A stretch of 64,000 nt of DNA from Palsa-504 sp963739615 (lineage in GTDB: Bacteria > Actinomycetota > Actinomycetes > Streptosporangiales > Streptosporangiaceae), in the NCBI GenBank assembly GCA_963739615.1, contig CAVUBD010000002.1:142151-206150 (forward strand), in the 5' to 3' direction. How positions within the stretch are numbered: position 1 is the first letter of the stretch; each line of letters opens with the position of its first letter. This document shows positions 1-8,167 of this stretch, one piece after another. A program made the position numbers and the translations under genes. Below the pieces are notes generated by a model. It was not told the DNA's origin, ran no database searches, and worked only from the letters and a program-made list of their open reading frames with translations.

Positions 1-849
1 ATCGGCCCCAGGGGGGTTCGGGGGGGCGGGCAGCCCCTCCCCAGGGGGGTTCGGGGGGGCGGGCAGCCCCCCCAAGAGCCGGGGGGGTATGGGGGGGGTC
101 GTCCCCCCCGGGACAACAACTCCGATGCCGTGGATGATGGCGTCGAGCGGGCGGCTGGCGGTGACCCGCGGGTCCTTCTGCCGCAGCGATCCGGCGGCGG
201 AGTTCCGCGGGTTCGCGAAGGCCGGCTTGCCCGCGTCGAGCAGGGACTCGTTCAGCTTCCCGAACGCCTCGACGGGCAGGAACACCTCGCCCCTGACCTC
301 GAGTACCGCCGGATAGCCCGAGCCGGTCAGCCGGGCGGGGATGGAGCGAAGCGTCCGGATGTTCGGCGTGACGTCCTCGCCGGTGCGCCCGTCTCCCCGG
401 GTGGCCGCCTTGACCAGCGCGCCGCCGGAGTAGACCAGGTCGATCGCCAGCCCGTCGATCTTCAGCTCGCACAGGTAGGGCCCCGTACCGCCCAGCCGCG
501 TCGCCCGGTCCGCCCAGCCGCCCAGGTCCTCATCGGTGAACACGTTATCCAGGCTGAGCAGGCGTTCGAGGTGCTCGACCGGCGTGAAGAGCGTGGATAC
601 CGTCCCGTGGACGGTCTGGGTCGGGGAGTCAGGCGTGCGCAGGTCCGGGTACTGGTCCTCCAGCGCCCGCAGCTCGCGCATCTTGGTGTCGTACTCGATG
701 TCGGAGATGGTCGGCGCGTCGAGTACGTAGTACCTGTGATCTGCCTCGGTGATGTCCAGGCTCAGGTCGGCGTGCCGCCGTCTCGCATCCGCGGGCGCCG
801 CTTCAGGCTCCGGGCCGGCGCCGGGCCCGCCCGTTTCGTTCTGGCTCAC
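1..849 (-). CDS. ligA: NAD-dependent DNA ligase LigA, N-terminal part (runs off window)
   Basis: This is the N-terminal third of NAD-dependent DNA ligase, which seals nicks during replication and repair. The GTG at 849 gives a normal start reading MSQNETGG. The nucleotide-binding Ia domain is seen (HRYYVLDAPTISDIEYD), followed by the adenylation domain with the catalytic lysine motif CELKIDGLAIDL and the downstream segments TRGDGRTGEDVTPNIRT and LEVRGEVFLP. The frame stays open to the window edge, but its last 30 or so visible codons are a proline/glycine-rich insert from a 33-bp G-rich tandem repeat, unlike the family. The gene follows the MetE-like gene on the same strand with a 6-bp gap. 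The identification is firm; whether the repeat is tolerated or truncates the enzyme cannot be told here. Confidence 0.93.
   Translation of the reverse strand, partial: MSQNETGGPGAGPEPEAAPADARRRHADLSLDITEADHRYYVLDAPTISDIEYDTKMRELRALEDQYPDLRTPDSPTQTVHGTVSTLFTPVEHLERLLSLDNVFTDEDLGGWADRATRLGGTGPYLCELKIDGLAIDLVYSGGALVKAATRGDGRTGEDVTPNIRTLRSIPARLTGSGYPAVLEVRGEVFLPVEAFGKLNESLLDAGKPAFANPRNSAAGSLRQKDPRVTASRPLDAIIHGIGVVVPGGTTPPIPPRLLGGLPAPPNPPGEGLPAPPNPPGAD
7..72. repeat. 33-bp G-rich tandem repeat inside ligA
   Basis: Two near-identical 33-bp units (7-39 and 40-72), each with runs of six and seven G. Because 33 is a multiple of three the repeat stays in frame with ligA on the minus strand and encodes an 11-residue unit, LPAPPNPPGEG, twice. 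A proline-glycine insert is not a normal part of the ligase adenylation domain. A similar G/C-run insert is seen in the DUF6350 gene near 14530-14610. Confidence 0.8.
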
Positions 850-855
850 TCCAGG

Positions 856-1924
856 CTACCCCCGTGTTTCTTCAATCAGCTCTGGCAGCATGCTGGCCGC
901 CTCCCGGCACCGCGTCAACGCGGCGCGCGCCTGAGCCGCAGACACTCCGGCCAGGCCGCAGGCGGGCGTGATCACCGCCTGCTCAGCGCAGGTGGTCAGC
1001 GGCAGCCCCAGCCGCTGCCAGAGCCGGATGACCCGCTCGGCCGTGTCGAGAGCTCCGGTAGCCGCACCGGGGCGGCTAGTCTGCACGGCCGGCGGCTTCG
1101 GCTGGCACGGCCGGGACCGCGCCCGTCAGCAGCCCCATCCCCGCCTCGGCCGCCTCGCCTATCCCCTGCTCTTCCCCGCGCCGCAACTGGCTGAGGTCGA
1201 AGGCGACGCCGTCCGCTCCCGCCGCCCTGATGATCCCGAACGGGACGGCGGCGGCGCAGCAGTGCACGACGGTGTAGCGCCGGACGGCGGCGAGCACCTC
1301 GGCGAGCCGATCCCGCAGCGGCTCAGCCTCGATGGCGGCCAGCCGCGACATGCCGCTCGCGGTCGGCACCGCGCCTTCGGCCACGGCCGGAAGCGCGGGC
1401 TCGTCGAACTGGACGACCAGCCGCGCTCCCGGCACGCGCTTGGCGAGCTCGGCGACATGCGCGGCCGCGCCTTCCGCCAGGGAAGCGGTGAGGTCGGCCA
1501 CGGCGCCGGGATCGGCCACCGCCTTGGTCATCGTGTGCGGCAGTTCCAGCGTGGCCGCCAGCGTCCACGGCCCGCACAGCTGGACCTTGAGCGGCCCGGC
1601 GAAGCCGTCGAGCATCTCCTCGAGCACATCCAGGTCGGACGAGAGCATGGACCTAGCCCGCGCCAGGTCACGCCCGGGCCGGTCGGTCAGCCGCCAGCCG
1701 CGCAGGGTGACTTCGGCCGGCATGTCGACAAGCAGCGCCGCGGTTCGCCCGGCCAGGTCCGCTCCCGGCCCCCGGTCTGGCAGCTCGGGCAGGTACGGGA
1801 AGGCCGGCAGCTCGCCGGCGACCACCCGCATCGTCTCGCCCGGATCGGTCCCCGGCATCGACCCGATGCCGGTGGCGCTGCCTGCCGGCCACGGATAGCC
1901 CGGTTTGTTCTGGTCATCAGCCAC
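856..1924 (-). CDS. Methionine synthase (cobalamin-independent)-like protein, frameshifted
   Basis: The protein has the UROD/MetE barrel fold of short actinobacterial methionine-synthase-like proteins, usually about 340 residues and encoded beside ligA. The first frame (1924-1076) begins MADDQNKPGYPWPAG and contains a zinc-ligand-like HCC (VVHCCAAAVPFG). The second frame (1086-856) supplies the C-terminus with the third ligand region VITPACGLAG. The break is near 1080, where the upstream frame ends in TAG and a GTG at 1086 overlaps it. Together they give the expected length, so a one-base indel in a single gene is the simplest reading; two coupled ORFs is the alternative. Methyl transfer to homocysteine is inferred from the fold, not shown. 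Confidence 0.75.
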
Positions 1925-1996
1925 ACGTCGAGCTTAGAACCGCCTGCTGACAAACCTCGACTTACCGCAGGGACGCCGGGACGCCGGGACGGGACC

Positions 1997-2215
1997 TCAG
2001 TCGCCGTCGCGCTCCTGCCACCACGGATACTTATCGATACCGAGATCCGGTGGTTGCTCGTCAGGCCCGTCAGGCCCGTCAGGCCCGTGCCCCGGCCAGT
2101 CCCCTGGGCCGTCCCGCCTGTCCCGGCGGAGCGCCGACATCGCGATCACGACGATAACTCCGACCGTGATTCCGATGATGAAGAAGATGCCTGTGATGAC
2201 CGCTACCGAGGTCAT
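1997..2215 (-). CDS. Small membrane protein (72 aa)
   Basis: One hydrophobic segment lies near residues 4-26 (VAVITGIFFIIGITVGVIVV), followed by an acidic/basic tail with the tripeptide GPD repeated and the end WWQERDGD. The ATG at 2215 sits 2 bp after the stop of the upstream small membrane protein, which suggests translational coupling. The longer open frame upstream of this ATG has arginine-rich, shadow-like composition and is not included. The function is unknown; the topology is N-terminal anchor with a charged soluble tail. Confidence 0.6.
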   Translation of the reverse strand: MTSVAVITGIFFIIGITVGVIVVIAMSALRRDRRDGPGDWPGHGPDGPDGPDEQPPDLGIDKYPWWQERDGD

Positions 2216-2217
2216 GG

Positions 2218-2487
2218 CTACCGTCCCCGGCCTCGTGGCAGGAAGTGAGAGCCTGAGCCACCGAAGCCAGTTAGCCGTCTCGTGCCGCGCGCCGCTGCGC
2301 CAGGCGCCGCGTCCGAGAGGGAATAGAGCTGATCCTCCTTCCGTACCGCTATCGCCACCATCGCGACCACCCCGATCGCGACCCCGCCGAAAAATACCGC
2401 GAGGATCAAGTACGCCACTGATGCTGCTGATGCCGCGCTGCCTCCCACGACAGCCTCCCCACACATCCTCCCGACGCTGCTTGGCAC
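2218..2487 (-). CDS. Small membrane protein (up to 89 aa)
   Basis: A single strong hydrophobic stretch (VAYLILAVFFGGVAIGVVAM) is followed by a charged tail of about 40 residues. The ORF could start at 2487 or at an internal GTG just before GGSAAS. It ends 2 bp before the ATG of the next small membrane protein, so the two are probably co-transcribed. No family was recognised. Confidence 0.5.
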   Translation of the reverse strand: MPSSVGRMCGEAVVGGSAASAASVAYLILAVFFGGVAIGVVAMVAIAVRKEDQLYSLSDAAPGAAARGTRRLTGFGGSGSHFLPRGRGR

Positions 2488-2666
2488 CGCCGGGACCTGC
2501 GGTCCGCGGCCCTCGGCTCTGAAGGCCTTGTGCTGGCGGGTGCACGACTAGCGACAAGCCCGCCAGCTGGGCATACCATACGATTCGCTGGGCTGGTGTG
2601 GCTCATCAGATCAGTCTGGGCGGCATGGTATGTTCTTCTCTGACCAAATAGTTGGCTAGTTTGACC

Positions 2667-2684
2667 CATCCCAACATTTGGTAT
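2667..2684 (+). promoter_or_regulatory. 18-bp element upstream of first GntR gene
   Basis: CATCCCAACATTTGGTAT lies about 135 bp upstream of the first GntR start and is repeated exactly at 3341-3358, at a similar distance upstream of the second GntR gene. An exact 18-bp match in two paralogous promoter regions suggests a conserved operator or promoter, or a recent duplication. It contains the CCAA/TTGG inverted half sites CCAACATTTGG. Confidence 0.55.
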
Positions 2685-2801
2685 GTGCCGGGTGGATACC
2701 CTTACTTATCGGACTCAAACCTGACCTTCCTATGAAGTGGATGATTCCTCTAGGGTGGGCTAGTCCGGTGGTTGGGATGAGGGGTATAGATGGGAGTAGC
2801 G

Positions 2802-3338
2802 GTGACTGAACCCATGTACTGGCGGATAGCTCAGGAATTCCGTCAAGCCATCGAGTCAGGCGGCCTCCCACCCGGACATCAACTCCCGACGGAAACCGAG
2901 CTCAAGGAGCAATACAATGCGTCGCGCAATACCATCCGCGACGCCATCAGATGGCTCACTCACCGAGCTCTAGTCGAAAGCAGGCCAGGTCAGGGCACCT
3001 TCGTGGCCGAGCGTCCAGACATCATCACGACGACGCTCTCCGCCGACGCGGAAACCGGGCTGCGCCGCGGAGCACGCTCGGCGGCGTTGCCGCCGGTCAG
3101 CGGCGAGGCCGGCCCGCCAGGTCAGACGGCACTCGGGTGGAGGTGCAGCGCGCGGACGACGCGGTGGCCCGTGAGCTGGCTGTCGCAGCATTGGCACGGC
3201 CAGGGTCATGTTCCGGAAGGCGTTCCGCGTTACGTCCGATTGGACCTGACTGTCCGGCCGACTGGAGCCATCCAGCATGTCCTAGTGCAACCTAGTAGCT
3301 GGACTGCTAGGATAGAGCCGATACGCCCTGCCATCTGA
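2802..3338 (+). pseudogene. GntR-family regulator, C-terminal UTRA domain frameshifted
   Basis: The N-terminal winged helix is intact: PMYWRIAQEFRQAIESGG, then PTETELKEQYNASRNTIRDA and VESRPGQGTFV, closely matching the paralogue at 3485-4276. The GTG at 2802 aligns exactly with the ATG of that paralogue, so it is preferred over the ATG at 2790. After about residue 85 the reading frame leaves the family. A segment matching the UTRA domain (VEVQRADDAVARELAV) appears in another frame at about 3137-3184. The gene probably duplicated and then lost its effector-binding domain. A short DNA-binding-only product could still compete for operators. Confidence 0.75.
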
Positions 3339-3340
3339 CT

Positions 3341-3358
3341 CATCCCAACATTTGGTAT
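3341..3358 (+). promoter_or_regulatory. 18-bp element upstream of second GntR gene
   Basis: Exact second copy of the 18-bp sequence at 2667-2684, placed about 127 bp before the intact GntR gene. A shared operator for autoregulation is the natural hypothesis. Confidence 0.55.
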
Positions 3359-3484
3359 CTTTCAGGATTGTGCCCAGTAAGGCTGGGTACAAACCCGCCG
3401 ATGCCAGATATTCCAACAAGTTGGATGAGCCAGATGATCTGGATAAGACCGGCAATCCCGGCGGATAAGCAGTGAGGAGGGTCG

Positions 3485-4276
3485 ATGGCGAACCCCATGT
3501 ACCGGCATATCGCCGAGGACCTACGCGCGCAGATCGAGGCGGGGAAGCTCAAGCCGGGCCAGCAACTTGAGACCGAACTCGAACTTCGTGAGCGCTACAG
3601 CGCCTCCCGGAATACCGTCCGCGACGCCATCAAGTGGCTGATGAACCTCGGCCTGGTCGAAACGAGACCAGGCCAGGGCACCTACGTAGTGAAAAAAATC
3701 GCCCCCTTTGTCAGCACCTTGTCCGGCGACCCTGGTACTGGCGACAGCCTGGTTTTCCAGTACCAGGTGAGTCAGCACGGCCGGAGGGCCTCCAGCAGCC
3801 AGGTTCAGGTCGAAATCCAGAAGGCTAACGGCGGGGTTGCGGCCGAGCTCGGGATTCCCGAGGGCAACCAGGTGGTCAGCCGGCACCAGCGACGCTTTAT
3901 CGACGAAACGCCATGGTCGCTGCAGACCTCGTTTTACCCCATGGGGCTGGCCCTCAAGGGGGCGAACGATCTCCTGCTGGCCGACAATATCGAGCAAGGC
4001 GCGGTGAAATACCTGGCCGACACCCTCGGCCTCCGGCAGGTCGGCTACCGGGACTGGATCACCGTACGCGCACCTGATGCAACCGAAGCGAGATTCTTCA
4101 ACCTGCCGGCCGACGGCCGGGTGGCGGTATACGAGATCTTCAGAACCGCCTTCGACCAGACTCGGACACCCATGCGAGTCACGATCACCGTATTCCCCAC
4201 GGACCGGAACCAGTTCATCGTTTACACCGGGGCCGTACCGGACCCGCAGACCACCCCGCATGCGGACGATGAATAG
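3485..4276 (+). CDS. GntR-family transcriptional regulator with UTRA domain (HutC subfamily)
   Basis: This is a 263-residue regulator with an N-terminal GntR winged helix (residues ~1-72: MYRHIAEDLRAQIEAGKLKP, ELRERYSASRNTVRDAIKWL, VETRPGQGTYV) and a C-terminal UTRA ligand-binding domain (~90-245), including RHQRRFIDETPWSLQTSFYP and VYEIFRTAFDQTRTPMRVTI. The ATG at 3485 follows an AGGAGG at 3475-3480. The HutC type usually represses a neighbouring transport or catabolic gene when no effector is bound. The MFS transporter 90 bp downstream on the same strand is the obvious candidate target. The ligand is unknown. Confidence 0.9.
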   Translation: MANPMYRHIAEDLRAQIEAGKLKPGQQLETELELRERYSASRNTVRDAIKWLMNLGLVETRPGQGTYVVKKIAPFVSTLSGDPGTGDSLVFQYQVSQHGRRASSSQVQVEIQKANGGVAAELGIPEGNQVVSRHQRRFIDETPWSLQTSFYPMGLALKGANDLLLADNIEQGAVKYLADTLGLRQVGYRDWITVRAPDATEARFFNLPADGRVAVYEIFRTAFDQTRTPMRVTITVFPTDRNQFIVYTGAVPDPQTTPHADDE

Positions 4277-4365
4277 TCGTTAGCCGCTCGCTACGGCCAG
4301 CTAACACACCCAGTCAGGTACAACTCCTGCCCCGGCGGTGGTTCGGGGCGCAACTAGGACCTAAC

Positions 4366-5763
4366 GTGAAACAAGGGGACCTGGGCACCGCGGGTGCCAC
4401 GGCCACACAGGAGCGTACGGGAACGCCAGCCGCTGGCGCCGGATCATCGCCAGCTAGCCGCGGGACGACTACACCTCCCGCCCCTACCCTCCCGCTCGGA
4501 AAAATACTCGTCGCACTCGGGATCGCCGGGCACGATGGCCCGAAGGGCTCGAAGGGATCGAACTGGCAGGTTCTCGCCCAGCCTAGGTTCCCCTGGTACT
4601 TCAGTGGCAGCGTTGTCTCCAACTTCGGGACCTGGCTGCAGAACACCGCCCAGGTGGTGCTCGCCTACCAGTTGACGCATTCGGTGTTCTGGGTCGGCAT
4701 GGTTACCTGTGCCCAGTTCTCCAGCCCGCTGTTCCTCGGCCCGTGGGCCGGGGTCCTGACCCTTCGCCTCGGGAATTGGCGCACGCTGATCGTCACCCAG
4801 TGCGCGTCACTGCTTGTCGCCGCCGCGCTAGCCGGATTGTGGTTCGGTCACGCGCTCACCATGCCCTGGCTGGTCTCCGGCGCCCTGGCCATCGGGCTCG
4901 CGTTCACCTTCGCGCTGCCTGCCCTGTCGGTGACGGTGGCCGCGTTGGTGCCGCCGGCCGAGACGAAGCGGGCACTGGCTCTGGACTCGGTGTCCTACAA
5001 CCTGGGCCGGGCGGTGGCCCCCGTGTTCAGCGTGCTCATCTTCACGACCATCGGCTTCGGCTGGGCCTTCGCGCTGAACGCCATCTCGTTCGGCTATTTC
5101 ACGGCCGTGCTGGTCTGTATTCGCCCGCGCAACCCGAAGGCAGAGATCAACCGGCCGCGTGTCACTAACGGCTTCCGTATCGCCTGGCAGGACCGAAGGA
5201 TCCTCATCCTGCTGCTCATGGTGGCCGCGGTCACCGTGGCCGCGGACCCCATCTTGGTACTCGGCCCGGCACTGGCCAGGTCGTTCGGTTTCTCGGCGGA
5301 CTGGTCAGGTATCTTTATCACCGCGCTCGGCGCCGGGAACGTGATCGGGTCATTCCGTCGCACCACGCAGGCGCCGTCCATCCGGCGCGCGGCCACCATG
5401 CTCAGCGTCCTCTCGCTCGCCATGATGGTGTTCGTGCTGGCGCCCTGGATCGGGATCAGCGTCGCCGCCGCCTTCGCGGTCGGCATGGCCTGCCTGCTCG
5501 CGGGGGCTGCGACCCGGGCACTGCTGCTGCATCACGCGGGACCGGGCAGTCAGGCCGCGGTCATGGCTGCGTGGGCGGTTGCCTGGGCCGGGAGCAAGCC
5601 GATCGCGTCGTTCGCCGACGGAACCCTGGCGGGCCTGATCGGCCTGCGGCCCACCGGGATCCTGCTTGCCCTGCCTGCGCTTGTGCCTGCCCTGGTCTTG
5701 GTCCTATGTCCCGCTGCCGGTAAGCGGCTAGCGCACAACCTGGCCTTTGGCCTGGCCAGCTGA
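4366..5763 (+). CDS. MFS transporter (EntS/MFS_3-like)
   Basis: This 465-residue polytopic membrane protein starts with GTG at 4366. A low-complexity cytoplasmic N-terminus of about 75 residues is followed by a core beginning FPWYFSGSVVSNFGTWLQNT, the N-terminal signature of the MFS_3 / enterobactin-exporter-like group. About 11-12 hydrophobic helices can be counted, with a typical loop LRLGNWRTLIVTQ. It is probably a proton-driven exporter. The placement after GntR-UTRA regulators suggests repression by them, and an imperfect iron-box-like sequence 85 bp beyond its stop hints at siderophore or iron context, which is not proven. Confidence 0.85.
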   Translation: MKQGDLGTAGATATQERTGTPAAGAGSSPASRGTTTPPAPTLPLGKILVALGIAGHDGPKGSKGSNWQVLAQPRFPWYFSGSVVSNFGTWLQNTAQVVLAYQLTHSVFWVGMVTCAQFSSPLFLGPWAGVLTLRLGNWRTLIVTQCASLLVAAALAGLWFGHALTMPWLVSGALAIGLAFTFALPALSVTVAALVPPAETKRALALDSVSYNLGRAVAPVFSVLIFTTIGFGWAFALNAISFGYFTAVLVCIRPRNPKAEINRPRVTNGFRIAWQDRRILILLLMVAAVTVAADPILVLGPALARSFGFSADWSGIFITALGAGNVIGSFRRTTQAPSIRRAATMLSVLSLAMMVFVLAPWIGISVAAAFAVGMACLLAGAATRALLLHHAGPGSQAAVMAAWAVAWAGSKPIASFADGTLAGLIGLRPTGILLALPALVPALVLVLCPAAGKRLAHNLAFGLAS

Positions 5764-5848
5764 CTCTGAGGAGGCTTATCTAGGCGCACTCATACGAAGG
5801 CTGCACGATGCTCCGCCGACGGGGGTCGGCAAACCTGTCAACTAACGG

Positions 5849-5867
5849 TTAGGTTAGGTTTTACTTC
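5849..5867 (+). promoter_or_regulatory. Imperfect IdeR/DmdR iron-box-like site
   Basis: TTAGGTTAGGTTTTACTTC matches the left half of the actinobacterial iron-box consensus (TTAGGTTAG) perfectly but the right half poorly. It lies upstream of the peptide/oxygenase genes and downstream of the MFS gene. A chance match is possible. Confidence 0.3.
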
Positions 5868-6099
5868 CCCTCCGGTGCGTATGAGCTTGTCTTCGCGCCG
5901 GGCGTCTGCCCAGATCAGGGAGGAACGCCGCGGCCCGCCCGGCTGAGTCCTAGCCTGACTTCACCTCATCTGGAACCGTACAAAGCGTCATGATCGTCGC
6001 GGGCCGGTGATAATCGGACTGAAGGGGAAGAGATGGCGCCGTTTACGGGGGCCTCAGTCCTTGGAGCTAGGTGCCGTCCGGCTGCCGTGAGGAGGTGCA

Positions 6100-6165
6100 A
6101 TGGCTAAGCATCGCGCTCGCCCATCCGCGCAGTATCGCTATGAGCACTACGACCCCATGGCGTAG
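6100..6165 (+). CDS. 21-residue aromatic-rich peptide, possible RiPP precursor
   Basis: An ATG at 6100 is preceded by the very strong ribosome binding site GTGAGGAGGTGCA and encodes a 21-residue peptide, MAKHRARPSAQ followed by YRYEHYDPMA. The N-terminal half is basic and leader-like. The C-terminal half is dense in Tyr and His, the residues commonly modified or cross-linked in tiny peptide natural products. A second short ORF (6033-6107, 24 aa) overlaps its start and may couple translation. A strong hairpin at 6273-6305 and a 2OG-Fe(II) oxygenase follow on the same strand. Its role as precursor is inference; it may instead be a regulatory leader peptide. Confidence 0.4.
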   Translation: MAKHRARPSAQYRYEHYDPMA

Positions 6166-6272
6166 AGCGGCACGATCTGTCCGGCCCGCCATCAGGTCGC
6201 CTAGTCCCCGCCGCGGCTAGGCCACCGTGGCACAAGGCCGGTCGTGCATCGGCCAGCAACACCTCAGCGGAC

Positions 6273-6305
6273 GCATCGGCACAGGCCATCGGCCTGTGCC
6301 GATGC
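6273..6305 (+). terminator. Perfect 15-bp stem hairpin between peptide and oxygenase
   Basis: The two arms (6273-6287 and 6291-6305) are perfectly complementary with a 3-base ATC loop. There is no T run, which is usual for actinobacterial terminators or attenuators. Its position would let the peptide be transcribed in excess over the downstream oxygenase. Confidence 0.6.
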
Positions 6306-6376
6306 GGTGTGCGGTAGCAGTCCGGACGTGAGCACTCAGGAGGGGAACTGCATACGTCAGGGCCTTTCAATATCAC

Positions 6377-7129
6377 GTGGCAATCCAGGTGAACTTCTGC
6401 TGGATGACGTTTGATGTGACCAGCCGACTGCCCGGAAAATGGCGTAGCGATGTCAGCGCAACTAGTGCAAGCGCCGATTTCCGCCCGTTCCCGCGTACGC
6501 CTGTCTTGTCTCGTGAAGCGGAACAAGTAGAGCACATATCGCGCGGCCGGGTACATGCTGATCAGGTACGCCAGGGCCTACCCTGGCTATACAAGTTCTA
6601 TCGCGGATATTTCCTTCAGCTGGCTAGGGAAACATGCGCGGAACGCGTCGTGCCAGCCATCGATGACCGATATGGCATTGTCCTGAATGTCCAGCAGGGA
6701 ACCGGGATGCGGTTCGAATGCCATATTGACTCGAATCCGCTGACTGGCCTTCTCTTCTGCACCGATCATCCCCTGGGCGGCGGAGGCGAGCTCGTCTTCG
6801 CGCACGATCCAGCCGCGTCTGACGTCCGGACAGTGGACCGGGATTGCTCCGTTATACGCCCGCAGGCGGGCCATCTGATCTTCTTCGACGGACGGCGGTA
6901 TCCGCATTATGCCCGCCCGCTGACGAGCGGATCCGATCTGCGGATCGTCGCGGTAATGAACTTCTACACCGAGTCCTACCCTGAATCGACACGCCCGGTC
7001 GAGCTGAACCGTCACCTTTACGGCAACGGACTGAGCGCCCCGGTTCTTTCCGCGGAAACGCGCGCAGGCGCCGTTAGGGCGGACGTGCCGCCGATGGTCG
7101 CGCTGCCGAGGACGGTGTCGCCGTCGTAA
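6377..7129 (+). CDS. 2OG-Fe(II) oxygenase family protein
   Basis: The protein resembles 2-oxoglutarate/Fe(II) dioxygenases of the prolyl-hydroxylase type. The metal triad is visible as HID in MRFECHIDSNPLTGLLF and a distal His in RRYPHYARPL, followed by an Arg (SDLRIVAVMNFY) suited to bind the 2OG carboxylate. LGGGGELVF is a typical turn of the jelly-roll. The GTG at 6377 is used as start, but the frame is open back to 6332, where AGGAGG sits without a standard start codon behind it, so the true N-terminus is uncertain. The last 112 bp overlap the 3' end of mnmA on the opposite strand, so the C-terminal 37 residues may be non-conserved read-through. The substrate is unknown; the upstream peptide is a candidate. 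Confidence 0.75.
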   Translation: MAIQVNFCWMTFDVTSRLPGKWRSDVSATSASADFRPFPRTPVLSREAEQVEHISRGRVHADQVRQGLPWLYKFYRGYFLQLARETCAERVVPAIDDRYGIVLNVQQGTGMRFECHIDSNPLTGLLFCTDHPLGGGGELVFAHDPAASDVRTVDRDCSVIRPQAGHLIFFDGRRYPHYARPLTSGSDLRIVAVMNFYTESYPESTRPVELNRHLYGNGLSAPVLSAETRAGAVRADVPPMVALPRTVSPS

Positions 7130-8148
7130 AGGACGGCAGCCTGGCCCCTGGCGACGCCGCGCGCGGGCTGGCGCAGCCGGATATGCACCGCCTCGCCGTC
7201 CAGCCAGGCGGTGCAGGCATGTACCTCGCCGTGGGCGCGTAGCTGGACCAGGCAGTCGCGCGGCTCCAGCGGCGGCTGGCCGCCCGTCCACACCGGCTGG
7301 CTCGCGGTGATCCCGGTAACCTCCAGGGCCGTACCCGGGCCCACGGTCACCGTCCTGGTCACCGGCTCGACCTCCAGCACGTAGCGGGGCTTGCCGTCAG
7401 CGGCGGGCGTGCCGATGCGCAGGCCCTTGCGCTGGCCGACGGTGAAGGCGTAGGCGCCGTCGTGCTCGCCGAGGACGGCGCCGGCCTCATCGACGATCTG
7501 GCCGGGGGCCTGGCCTAGGTGGCGGGCCAGGAAGCCCTTGGTGTCGCCGTCGGCGATGAAGCAGACGTCGTGGCTGTCCGGCTTGTCCGCTACGGCCAGG
7601 CCGCGCCGCGCCGCCTCGGCCCGCACCTGAGCCTTGGGCGTGTCGCCGAGGGGAAACATGGCGTGGCGGAGCTGATCGGAGGTGAGCACGGCCAGCACGT
7701 AGGACTGGTCCTTGCCGGGGTCCGCGGCCCGGCGCAGGATCCCGTCGCTGACCCGCGCGTAGTGGCCGGTGCAGACCGCGTCGAAACCGAGCGCCAGCGC
7801 CCGGTCGAGTACCGCGGCGAACTTGATCTTCTCGTTGCAGCGCAGGCACGGGTTCGGGGTCCGGCCTGCGGCGTACTCGGCCACGAAGTCCTCGACCACG
7901 TCGCGGTGAAAGCGCTCGGCCATGTCCCATACGTAGAACGGGATGCCGATCACGTCGGCGGCCCGCCTGGCGTCGCGCGCGTCCTCCAGCGTGCAGCAGC
8001 CGCGTGCCCCGGTCCGGTACGACGAAGGGTTGGACGACAACGCCAGGTGGACGCCGGTCACCTCGTGACCCGCGTCCACCGCACGAGCCGCGGCCGTCGC
8101 GGAGTCCACCCCGCCCGACATCGCCGCGAGCACCCGAAGATCGCTCAC
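7018..8148 (-). CDS. mnmA: tRNA-specific 2-thiouridylase MnmA
   Basis: MnmA activates and thiolates U34 of Glu, Gln and Lys tRNAs. The N-terminal PP-loop motif is AAMSGGVDSATAA. The catalytic cysteines are in NPCLRCNEKIKF and in DSHDVCFIADGD, and the C-terminal β-barrel is present. At 376 residues with a GTG start at 8148 it has the normal family length. The gene lies 19 bp downstream of the cysteine desulfurase, its expected sulfur donor, on the same strand. Its 3' end overlaps the convergent oxygenase by 112 bp. Confidence 0.97.
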   Translation of the reverse strand: MSDLRVLAAMSGGVDSATAAARAVDAGHEVTGVHLALSSNPSSYRTGARGCCTLEDARDARRAADVIGIPFYVWDMAERFHRDVVEDFVAEYAAGRTPNPCLRCNEKIKFAAVLDRALALGFDAVCTGHYARVSDGILRRAADPGKDQSYVLAVLTSDQLRHAMFPLGDTPKAQVRAEAARRGLAVADKPDSHDVCFIADGDTKGFLARHLGQAPGQIVDEAGAVLGEHDGAYAFTVGQRKGLRIGTPAADGKPRYVLEVEPVTRTVTVGPGTALEVTGITASQPVWTGGQPPLEPRDCLVQLRAHGEVHACTAWLDGEAVHIRLRQPARGVARGQAAVLYDGDTVLGSATIGGTSALTAPARVSAERTGALSPLP

Positions 8149-8167
8149 CGGTAAAGATTACCCGCGA

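Noticed and set aside
130..2248. Long plus-strand frames across ligA and the MetE-like gene
   Set aside because: Compositional shadows of GC-rich genes on the other strand.
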